Origin: Anaerolineales bacterium
GTDB taxonomy: Bacteria; Chloroflexota; Anaerolineae; Anaerolineales; E44-bin32
Direction: 5' to 3'
Length of the DNA stretch: 5,435 nucleotides
Assembly: GCA_023144145.1 (NCBI GenBank)
Contig: JAGLGG010000201.1
Span: 1 to 5,435 of the forward strand
The notes under the pieces: model-generated
What the model was told of the DNA's origin: nothing
The model's database searches: none
Seen by the model: only the letters and a program-made list of their open reading frames with translations
In this document: positions 1 through 5,120 of the stretch, piece after piece
How the letters are laid out: every line of letters begins with the position of its first letter
Position numbering within the stretch: position 1 is the first letter of the stretch
Translations under genes and position numbers: made by a program

Positions 1-303
1 TGCCAGTTGGCAGTTGGAGAGGCATGTGAGAATGTCATTAATCATGGGTACCAGGAAGAGGGAAACGGAAATATCGTTTTAAAGACTGTTGCTAAGCCTG
101 GAAATCTCGTTCTAGAATTATGTGACACCGCACCACCATTTAATCCTGCTGTTATGCCAGATGATTCTGATTTGGAGACGGAAAATCCTCCCATTGGAGG
201 TTTGGGGTTACTCATAATTCACCGTGTCATGGACAGAGTGGAATACCGGCGCGAGGGAGATCGTAACTACCTTGAACTCCATAAAAATATGCCGGTGAGA
301 TAA
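1..303 (+). CDS. RsbW-like anti-sigma factor / serine kinase, GHKL ATPase fold (5' truncated by window)
   Basis: This is the C-terminal 100 residues of an RsbW/SpoIIAB-type ATPase. The reading frame is open from base 1, so the true start lies upstream; the TTG at 7-9 is internal. Counting from the first visible codon, the N-box is complete (E7, N11, H15, Y17, in ACENVINHGY). The G1-like box is D42-TAPPF-N48-P49, and the G2 box is GGLGL at 66-70, followed by the usual strand rich in R and E and a terminal LELHK. RsbW proteins are usually about 140-160 residues, so roughly 40-50 are missing. In known systems such a protein binds a sigma factor or other partner and uses ATP to phosphorylate a serine or threonine on a STAS-domain antagonist. 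The next gene downstream encodes the matching phosphatase type, which supports a partner-switching role. One oddity is that the usual G1 glycine is alanine (A44). The target protein cannot be told from this window. Confidence 0.9.
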   Translation, partial: CQLAVGEACENVINHGYQEEGNGNIVLKTVAKPGNLVLELCDTAPPFNPAVMPDDSDLETENPPIGGLGLLIIHRVMDRVEYRREGDRNYLELHKNMPVR

Positions 304-424
304 ATCCGGTTGTTACAAGGCGGTGAATCAATTCTAAGATCACGCTTAATTTTTTGTGTTCAGCAAATCGTAGAGTTATCTCGACAGCATTTTGATGATC
401 CTCACCCTAATCCACTTCATGCGT

Positions 425-430
425 AAGGGA
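425..430 (+). promoter_or_regulatory. Ribosome binding site fixing the GTG start of the phosphatase gene
   Basis: AAGGGA lies 4 nt before the GTG at 435. In this frame the nearest upstream stop is TAA at 408-410, and no ATG, GTG or TTG lies between that stop and 435. The next in-frame ATG would remove the membrane segment and part of GAF1. The GTG is therefore the best start. The rest of the 131-nt gap after the kinase gene (304-434) shows no convincing promoter or hairpin. Confidence 0.6.
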
Positions 431-434
431 ATTT

Positions 435-2771
435 GTGTCATTATCTGATTCTGCCACGATTGCGTTATTTGCCGGGATCCTCTTTATCATTCTGCTCACG
501 CTCCGCGACATAATCCAGCCAAGAACACGAGAAAAATCAAACAGTCCCAATCCTTCCAACGAGATTTCTGCTCTAAGTGAGTTGAGTACTGCAATTGCTA
601 CAACACCAGCACACCTTGGAGAATTGGCTGAAGTTGCGTATGTGGAAGCGGCGCACCTTTTTGATATGGATTTTTTCCAATTGGGGCTTTTTGAGGATGA
701 CCGTTATCGAACATTGTTCTGGATCAAGGATGGCAAGCGTGTTGACAACCAAGAATTTCTTCTTTCTGACACCTCTGGCATTGTAAGTTGGATCCACCGT
801 TCAAATCAACCGCTGCGTGTTAATGATTTCACAAAAGACGCCGATACTTTGCCAGCCCAACCAAGTTTTATTATGCCTGATCCCCCAGCCAGCGGAATAT
901 TTGCGCCGCTCTTGATTGGTGAAGAATCAATTGGTGTAATTTCTGCGCAGAACCGGAAGTCCAACACCTATTCCGAACATCATCTACGCCTGCTTACAAT
1001 CCTAGCCAATAACCTGTCTGGACCCGTTGCTCTATCGCTATTGAACTCTGAATTCGATTTTATTAAGCAACAGGTCATCGACAATGAGGAAATTTCGAGA
1101 ACACTCGCATCCTCAAGATCGCTCGAAGATAAACTTTCAGACGTTGTATCTCTGATTCAGCAAAGCACTGAATATGTTGGGGTTAAATTTTATGAATACA
1201 AAAATGGGGATTTATCATTTCTCACATTAGCCCCCGAAGATCCGCTGCCCCCTGAAGTAGATACATCCTTAATTCAGCGAGTGATATCAGGGGGCAAATC
1301 TCAAACCCGCTACCATATCCCGTTGATGCAAAATGATGTAGAGCAAAATGCAGCCCTTTCACATGCTTCGGAACTTGCGGTTCCAATCATCATTGAGGGT
1401 CAGCCTCATGGCGTCCTTCAGATGCTTCAAATAGGTAACGCTCCCTTTTCCACCATCCAGAGATCCCAGGCTGAAGCCGTCGCCGCCAATATCGCATTAG
1501 CCATCCTTGAATCCCAAGTGAACGCCAGCCAGCAGGAAGAAAATTGGTTTACAACGGTCCTGCTGGAAGTCGCCCGACATGCCGCTCAACCGGGTGATAT
1601 GGATTCGGCTCTTCAAGCTGTGCTTCAACTGACAACCATTCTCACAGGAACCACTTGGACCATGCTGTTTATTCGAGACCGCACTGAATCAATGTGCCGA
1701 ATGGGTCCTTCAGCTGGAATTAGCCGCCAAATCCAACTCATGCTCTCCGAAGTCCGAATTTCAATGGCAAGTTTAGGAATGCCAGATACCAAACCTGGGG
1801 CGACTCTGGTGGAGATCAAACTTCCAGATCCGCTCTCCTCGCTGCTGAATACCAGTGAGGCAACTGCTGTGGCCCTAGGTCCCGTGAAAGATCCATTGGG
1901 CGTGTTCATTTTTGAGCGCAAAAGGATACCAGATCGACAAATTTCGCTCATAATGGGAATTGCCAATCAGATTTCACTGAGACTAGAAAATTCCAAACTT
2001 ATTGAGGAAGTTGCCGCAAGGAGATCGCTGGAGCGTGAACTTGAAACAGCTCGTACAATCCAGGAAAGTTTTCTTCCACGTGAGGTCCCCACTTATGCTG
2101 GTTGGGAAATCGGAGTCAATTGGGGCATGGCCAGGCAGGTTGGAGGTGATTTTTACGATTTTATTCCCCTTGACGATGGCCCGAATGGTAAACGCTGGGG
2201 AATCGTCATTGCGGATGTAACCGATAAGGGAATCCCAGCCGCCCTATTCATGGCTCTGTGCCGCACCCTGCTCCGTTCTGTTGCCATCAACCGTGTCGAT
2301 CCTGGGGAAACGCTCACCCGCGTCAATCAATTGATATTTGCAGATACTCGATCCGAGTTGCTGGTGAGCGTAATATACGCTCTCTGGGAACCTGAGGTTT
2401 CAAGACTCTCCTTTGCAAATGCTGGCCACAACCCCCCTCTCTTTTTCAAACCTTTCCAACCAGCTCAAATTCTGACCGACCATGGGATTGTGGTAGGTGC
2501 CACACTTGACACATCTTACACTACTCAAAATGTAACCCTTGAGTTAGGCGAGTTAATAGTCTTGTATACAGATGGCGTGACAGAGGCAATGGATTCTAGT
2601 GGGGAGATGTTTGGCGTACACAGGCTTGAAAATCTTGTCTTAGGGCTGAGGGATTGGAGTGGACAAGGTGTTGCTGATCAGATCACCAAGCGTGTTGCAG
2701 ATTTCTGCGGTTCTAACGAATTACAGGATGATCTCACAACAGTAATTCTTTATAATCCTGATAGCAAGTGA
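435..2771 (+). CDS. Membrane-anchored triple-GAF SpoIIE/PP2C-type serine phosphatase (RsbU-like)
   Basis: This 778-residue sensor phosphatase probably dephosphorylates a STAS-domain anti-sigma antagonist, opposing the RsbW-like kinase encoded just upstream. Domains in order: one N-terminal hydrophobic segment (about residues 7-24) followed by a basic stretch; GAF1 (about 45-205); GAF2 (about 215-362); a more divergent third GAF-like region (about 370-522); a short charged helical linker (LIEEVAARRSLERELETAR, 522-540); then the SpoIIE domain (about 540-775). The SpoIIE motifs are intact: QESFLP at 543-548, VGGDFYD (D572, D575), ADVTDKG at 593-599, FANAGHNPP at 660-668, YTDG (D713) and QDDLTT (D765, D766). 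The acidic residues are those that bind Mn/Mg in PP2C-like enzymes, so activity is expected. The catalytic domain should face the cytoplasm. GAF domains usually bind small ligands or mediate dimerisation; the signal cannot be read from the sequence. The start is GTG at 435, behind AAGGGA. The gap from the kinase gene is 131 nt, so co-transcription is plausible but not shown. Confidence 0.93.
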   Translation: MSLSDSATIALFAGILFIILLTLRDIIQPRTREKSNSPNPSNEISALSELSTAIATTPAHLGELAEVAYVEAAHLFDMDFFQLGLFEDDRYRTLFWIKDGKRVDNQEFLLSDTSGIVSWIHRSNQPLRVNDFTKDADTLPAQPSFIMPDPPASGIFAPLLIGEESIGVISAQNRKSNTYSEHHLRLLTILANNLSGPVALSLLNSEFDFIKQQVIDNEEISRTLASSRSLEDKLSDVVSLIQQSTEYVGVKFYEYKNGDLSFLTLAPEDPLPPEVDTSLIQRVISGGKSQTRYHIPLMQNDVEQNAALSHASELAVPIIIEGQPHGVLQMLQIGNAPFSTIQRSQAEAVAANIALAILESQVNASQQEENWFTTVLLEVARHAAQPGDMDSALQAVLQLTTILTGTTWTMLFIRDRTESMCRMGPSAGISRQIQLMLSEVRISMASLGMPDTKPGATLVEIKLPDPLSSLLNTSEATAVALGPVKDPLGVFIFERKRIPDRQISLIMGIANQISLRLENSKLIEEVAARRSLERELETARTIQESFLPREVPTYAGWEIGVNWGMARQVGGDFYDFIPLDDGPNGKRWGIVIADVTDKGIPAALFMALCRTLLRSVAINRVDPGETLTRVNQLIFADTRSELLVSVIYALWEPEVSRLSFANAGHNPPLFFKPFQPAQILTDHGIVVGATLDTSYTTQNVTLELGELIVLYTDGVTEAMDSSGEMFGVHRLENLVLGLRDWSGQGVADQITKRVADFCGSNELQDDLTTVILYNPDSK

Positions 2772-2793
2772 GTTAACTTATGAATCATCTTAC

Positions 2794-2817
2794 GATTACC
2801 AACTCACCAATTCACCA
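2794..2817 (+). repeat. Three imperfect tandem octamers in the phosphatase-upp gap
   Basis: Three consecutive 8-nt units, GATTACCA, ACTCACCA and ATTCACCA, end directly at the ribosome binding site of upp (AGAGGAG, 2817-2823). The last two units differ at one base; the first is more diverged. This is a small low-complexity tract in a 57-nt intergenic gap, with no known function. Confidence 0.5.
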
Positions 2818-2828
2818 GAGGAGTTTCC

Positions 2829-3461
2829 ATGCCCGACAACTTAGTTTTTCCATCGAACCATCCACTCGTTGCTCATAAGATAACGCGCATTCGAGATAAG
2901 AACACAGATTCCAGAACTTTCCGGGAATTGGTTCGCGAGATCTCAGCACTCCTAACTTACGAGGCAACACTTGACCTTGCTACCAAATCACGTGATGTCG
3001 AAACGCCTCTGGCAAATGTCGTGGGCAGTGAGGTAGAGGAAGAGATAGGTCTCATCCCCATCCTGCGCGCAGGACTAGGCATGGTTGAAGGGGTTTGGGA
3101 ATTAATGCCCGCTGCCAAAGTTTGGCACATCGGGCTGTATCGAGATGAAGAGACTTTGAAGCCCGTCGAGTATTACAACAAATTGCCGGTCGAACCCACC
3201 GTGGCTTTGTGCCTCATTCTGGATCCTATGCTTGCTACGGGTGGATCTGCGGTGGCAACCATCGATCTCCTTAAAAACTGGGGAGTTCAAAAAGTCAAGT
3301 TTGTAGGCATTATAGGAGCCCCGGAGGGAATCGATCGACTACATACCGAACACCCAGATGTTCCCATTCATCTGGGTGTGATCGACAAGCAACTGAATGA
3401 TGTTGGATTCATCGTTCCTGGCCTTGGTGATGCCGGGGATAGACAATTCGGGACGGCGTAA
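2829..3461 (+). CDS. upp: Uracil phosphoribosyltransferase
   Basis: This soluble pyrimidine-salvage enzyme converts uracil and PRPP to UMP and pyrophosphate. The 210-residue length matches the family (E. coli Upp is 208). Family landmarks run in order: HPLVAHKITRIRD near the N-terminus, FRELVREISALLTYEAT at 31-47, PILRAGLGM at 77-85, YRDEETLKPVEYYNKLP at 104-120, the PRPP-binding loop LDPMLATGGS at 131-140, APEGI at 164-168, and the uracil-binding C-terminal segment VPGLGDAGDRQFGT at 196-209. All appear intact. The ATG at 2829 follows a good AGAGGAG (2817-2823) with 5-nt spacing. The 57-nt gap after the phosphatase gene shows no terminator, so transcription from upstream is likely; the functional link is probably incidental. 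No pyrimidine-responsive attenuator is visible in the leader. The stop codon at 3459-3461 sits in GGCGTAAGGAG, which resembles a repeat found 45 nt further on. Confidence 0.97.
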   Translation: MPDNLVFPSNHPLVAHKITRIRDKNTDSRTFRELVREISALLTYEATLDLATKSRDVETPLANVVGSEVEEEIGLIPILRAGLGMVEGVWELMPAAKVWHIGLYRDEETLKPVEYYNKLPVEPTVALCLILDPMLATGGSAVATIDLLKNWGVQKVKFVGIIGAPEGIDRLHTEHPDVPIHLGVIDKQLNDVGFIVPGLGDAGDRQFGTA

Positions 3462-3484
3462 GGAGATCGAGGGCGCATTTTATT

Positions 3485-3490
3485 AGGAGG
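3485..3490 (+). promoter_or_regulatory. Orphan consensus Shine-Dalgarno AGGAGG with no start codon behind it
   Basis: This is a full AGGAGG. The next 13 nt contain no ATG, GTG or TTG; the nearest downstream TTG (3505-3507) is followed at once by TAG. It lies 11 nt before the left palindromic repeat unit. It may be a relic of a gene that once followed upp, or a chance match. Confidence 0.3.
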
Positions 3491-3500
3491 AAACACTGAC

Positions 3501-3554
3501 GGCGTTGTAGGAGCTATTGCTGCTACATACTAGCTGTCCGGGCTCCCACGCCGG
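3501..3554 (+). repeat. Left palindromic repeat unit (order A-B)
   Basis: The unit begins with segment A, GGCGTTGTAGGAGC (3501-3514), and ends with segment B (3532-3554, core GGGCTCCCACGCC). A and B can pair with each other: GGCGT with ACGCC (3501-3505 with 3548-3552) and GGAGC with GCTCC (3510-3514 with 3542-3546), with a small internal loop. A competing local hairpin lies at 3507-3526, with GTAG/CTAC and AGC/GCT stems, one G-G mismatch and a TATT loop. Both A and B recur at 3710-3756 in the opposite order. Confidence 0.65.
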
Positions 3555-3614
3555 GGCAACGACGGGCGCATTGGGGCCTTTGTTACACCGCCACGACAAT
3601 TCATCTGCCATCGT

Positions 3615-3678
3615 AACCCCCGGGGGTCTAAGCATCTATTTGGTTGACACAGATTTTTTGACTAGACCCCCGGGGGTT
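3615..3678. repeat. Perfect 16-bp inverted repeat with self-palindromic arms
   Basis: The left arm AACCCCCGGGGGTCTA (3615-3630) is the exact reverse complement of the right arm TAGACCCCCGGGGGTT (3663-3678). They are separated by a 32-nt AT-rich spacer. Each arm also contains the 12-nt perfect palindrome ACCCCCGGGGGT, so each can fold alone or pair with the other. No U-tract follows on either strand, so it is not a classical intrinsic terminator. The layout resembles a REP-doublet (REPIN) or a small non-autonomous mobile element; the family is not identified. Confidence 0.8.
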
Positions 3679-3709
3679 GACTTAATCAGGAGCCGCCACA
3701 AGCCAACCC

Positions 3710-3756
3710 AGCTGCCCGGGCTCCCACGCCCGGTGGGGCGGCGGTGTAGGAGCCCG
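3710..3756 (+). repeat. Right palindromic repeat unit (order B-A), strong hairpin
   Basis: Segment B (3710-3733) matches 3532-3554 with one substitution and one 1-nt indel. Segment A (3740-3753, GGCGGTGTAGGAGC) matches 3501-3514 at 13 of 14 positions. The two fold together: CGGGCTCC (3717-3724) with GGAGCCCG (3749-3756), then CAC with GTG and GCC with GGC, with bulges of TA and G and a 9-nt loop. The GGCGGTGTA core (3740-3748) is also the exact reverse complement of 3584-3592. No U-tract follows, so a terminator role is possible but not classical. Confidence 0.7.
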
Positions 3757-3784
3757 CTCTATTATTGATGGAATTGGACACGAA

Positions 3785-3811
3785 GGCGTAGAGACGCCCC
3801 CTGGAGCGTCT
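3785..3811. terminator. Candidate hairpin terminator between convergent genes, with alternative pairing
   Basis: AGACGC (3792-3797) pairs with GCGTCT (3806-3811) around an 8-nt loop, 2 nt past the stop codon of the - strand membrane protein gene. GGCGT (3785-3789) can instead pair with ACGCC (3794-3798) around an AGAG loop; the two hairpins exclude each other. Neither strand has a real U-tract (only ATTTAT follows on +). The GTAGAGACGC half resembles TAGAGACG...CGTCTCTA palindromes that I recall as repeated in some cyanobacterial and Chloroflexota genomes. The position favours transcript-end formation, but the evidence is modest. Confidence 0.4.
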
Positions 3812-3813
3812 AT

Positions 3814-4221
3814 TTATGGCTTATGATTTGAAAGACGGTAATTCTTCGATCTCCTCCAGTGCACCAGAAAAAGAACTCCCGTTATTAATATGGGGGAAAA
3901 AACCACCAGCACCCGTATTGGAAAGAAATATCCGCGGATTACCCAATAAACAGCGAGGTGCAACAGGAAAAAACCTACACTGATCGCTCCACCCGTCCCC
4001 TCCCATCGCCAGGCAATAGCAAGCCCGAGAATGCTTATGCCCAGGATCACTGGGAGAAGATTTTCAACGAAAGGATAGTCAGCCGCATTGGTCTCGGGCA
4101 CTACCAGATGTCCAAGGAGTACCAAACCTGCGATTCCGAGGATCACGAGGCTCAATATCCGCGCAATCCGTCTTATCAACACCGTTGACTGATCGTACGC
4201 TTTGCTTGAACTCTCTTTCAT
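3814..4221 (-). CDS. Small four-helix integral membrane protein of unknown function
   Basis: This 135-residue protein has four predicted membrane segments at about 20-41, 51-70, 77-97 and 102-121. The N-terminal tail is polar with a basic patch (RRIAR, 17-21) and the C-terminus is basic (HWRRSKNYR, 121-129). By the positive-inside rule both ends should be cytoplasmic. The motif AWRWEGTGG (70-78) sits between helices 2 and 3. I recall this W-R-W-E-G pattern in small uncharacterised four-helix proteins common in Chloroflexota and Firmicutes, but no function is established. There are no catalytic or metal-binding motifs. The ATG at 4219-4221 has only a weak upstream GGA, so translation may be poor or coupled. 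It lies 73 nt after the DinB-like gene on the same strand and could share its transcript. A hairpin lies just upstream of its start and another just past its stop. Confidence 0.8.
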   Translation of the reverse strand: MKESSSKAYDQSTVLIRRIARILSLVILGIAGLVLLGHLVVPETNAADYPFVENLLPVILGISILGLAIAWRWEGTGGAISVGFFLLHLAVYWVIRGYFFPIRVLVVFSPILITGVLFLVHWRRSKNYRLSNHKP

Positions 4222-4236
4222 ATTCGGTCCAGGTGT

Positions 4237-4254
4237 GCTTCTATCCCCAGAAGC
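4237..4254. other. Small perfect hairpin upstream of the membrane protein gene
   Basis: GCTTCT (4237-4242) and AGAAGC (4249-4254) form a perfect 6-bp stem with a 6-nt loop. On the - strand it lies in the 73-nt gap after the DinB-like gene, 15 nt before the ATG of the membrane protein gene. There is no U-tract, so it is more likely an incidental leader structure or RNA-processing site than a terminator. Confidence 0.35.
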
Positions 4255-4294
4255 GATGTCCTTCCGTCTAGGAGGTATCCATAATTTCGTCGCG

Positions 4295-4867
4295 CTAACT
4301 TCGCGCCCCTAGAGCCTGCCTCACAATTTCTTCTATCTGCCCCAGATGACTATCATCATGCATCAGTCCCAGGACAAAGTTTCCAACAGCATTCACCGTC
4401 GGTCCTTCCGCCCATGCTTGATACACGTTTCCAAGATGAGGTTTTTCTGGCCAGAGTCTTATGCTCCCTATTCGCATCTTGCGACTCTCTTCCAAGCGCT
4501 GTCGGCATCCTTCAATGGTGATCATCTGCTGCCAGGGTACTTCATACCTCGATCGCCCGTGATACTCCACTCCACGCGCCAACTCTGACGCGATCGCGGC
4601 TGACTCCTCAGCTGAGGCAGTGATATGAACTATAACGTGTCCCAGGTTCCAAGAAATATCCACCTCTTCAGGCGTTGCGGCATATGGATCGTCCGCTTCT
4701 GGATCTGAAGGCTCAAATATCACATCGGCATCGACACAATCCGTGATCATGCTAAGGATTGTATCGACCATTTCATTCGTTAAATCACGTAAATCTTCAC
4801 GGTTTAAACCGGTGATCAACGCCTCAAAGTCGTTGTCGTTGTCCAGGGCCGCTTGGAAATTCAACAT
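4295..4867 (-). CDS. DinB-like superfamily protein (putative metal-binding four-helix bundle)
   Basis: This 190-residue soluble protein has the pattern of the DinB/YfiT-like superfamily. The segment DISWNLGHVIVHITASAEES (70-89) matches the helix that supplies the first histidine ligand, most likely H81 by alignment to the usual W-x7-H-L pattern, with H77 as an alternative. LMHDDSHLGQIEEI (168-181) supplies the H-x3-H pair, H170 and H174, at the expected spacing and near the C-terminus. Family members are either nickel/zinc-binding proteins of unknown activity or thiol-dependent transferases (bacillithiol or mycothiol S-transferases, maleylpyruvate isomerase); I cannot choose among these. An acidic loop (about 52-69) precedes the first histidine helix. 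The start is well supported: GGAGG (4872-4876 on the - strand) lies 4 nt before the ATG. It is followed on the same strand by the small membrane protein gene. Confidence 0.85.
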   Translation of the reverse strand: MLNFQAALDNDNDFEALITGLNREDLRDLTNEMVDTILSMITDCVDADVIFEPSDPEADDPYAATPEEVDISWNLGHVIVHITASAEESAAIASELARGVEYHGRSRYEVPWQQMITIEGCRQRLEESRKMRIGSIRLWPEKPHLGNVYQAWAEGPTVNAVGNFVLGLMHDDSHLGQIEEIVRQALGARS

Positions 4868-5120
4868 GCTCCCTCCAAAGAATAGATGTCACTAAGACAG
4901 ATTTTTTATTCATATCTTGACCAATTACAAAACGGGTATTTCCCTAGATATTTGAAATCTATGTTATCACGCCAATATCAACTTCATTTTGAATATTGTC
5001 GTAATAAAAAAACAAACACTCACTGTCCATTTACGAGACATCTGGCCATCTAATGACCTCAATGCTCAGCATCGCACAAAGCGTGCTGGGTGCGATGAGT
5101 TGTTGTTCGGTAACTTGCGC
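4868..5120 (-). other. AT-rich upstream region of the DinB-like gene
   Basis: This 253-nt gap separates the acetyltransferase stop from the DinB-like start, both on the - strand. It contains the ribosome binding site next to the start, an AT-rich tract (about 4880-5035) where a promoter for the DinB-like gene would be expected, and a hairpin near the acetyltransferase end. Several weak -35/-10-like pairs exist but none has a good score at both boxes with proper spacing, so I do not name one. A short imperfect dyad, TAGAT/ATCTA (4945-4961), could be an operator but is too short to rely on. Confidence 0.45.
5070..5097. terminator. Candidate hairpin downstream of the acetyltransferase gene
   Basis: CATCGCAC (5070-5077) and GTGCGATG (5090-5097) form a perfect 8-bp stem with a 12-nt loop, 23 nt beyond the acetyltransferase stop on the - strand. 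GCAC at 5074-5077 can alternatively pair with GTGC at 5082-5085. No U-tract follows on the - strand, so it could act as a 3'-end stabiliser or a non-classical terminator. Confidence 0.4.

Larger units (their letters stand above)
3462..3813. other. Gene-free convergent intergenic region rich in palindromes
   Basis: The 352 bp between upp (+) and the membrane protein gene (-) contain no credible gene. An open frame on the + strand at 3517-3768 runs through all the inverted repeats, begins inside a hairpin and has low-complexity, Pro/Arg/His-rich content, so I treat it as spurious. The region holds an orphan AGGAGG, two mirrored GC-rich repeat units, a perfect 16-bp inverted repeat between them, and a hairpin next to the stop codon of the - strand gene. 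No transposase remnant is recognisable. It is more GC-rich than the flanking intergenic DNA. Confidence 0.7.

Noticed and set aside
350..385. Possible -35/-10 pair (TTGTGT, 17 nt, TATCTC) before the phosphatase gene
   Set aside because: The -10 box matches the consensus at only three positions; such pairs occur often by chance in AT-rich gaps.
419..448. Nine-codon peptide overlapping the GTG start of the phosphatase gene
   Set aside because: It has no ribosome binding site of its own and its sequence does not suggest a leader peptide.
1625..1966. Open frame of 113 codons on the - strand inside the phosphatase gene
   Set aside because: It is fully antisense to a well-supported GAF-containing coding region, and its protein shows no recognisable domain.
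2780..2878. 32-codon upstream frame overlapping the upp start
   Set aside because: It has no ribosome binding site and the peptide merely translates the octamer tract and the upp start in another frame; no attenuator hairpin accompanies it.
3501..3756. CRISPR array
   Set aside because: There are only two copies of each repeat, in mirrored order with unequal spacing; there is no regular repeat-spacer pattern and no cas gene.
3517..3768. Open frame of 83 codons on the + strand in the repeat region
   Set aside because: It runs through all the inverted repeats, starts inside a hairpin, lacks a ribosome binding site at its ATG, and its composition is dictated by the palindromes.
3958..4188. Open frame of 76 codons on the + strand opposite the membrane protein gene
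   Set aside because: The - strand frame gives a coherent four-helix membrane protein; this frame gives a polar, low-information peptide.
4890..4930. Possible promoter (TTGTAA, 16 nt, TAAAAA, - strand) before the DinB-like gene
   Set aside because: Both boxes match at only four of six positions and several equally weak alternatives exist nearby, so none can be chosen.
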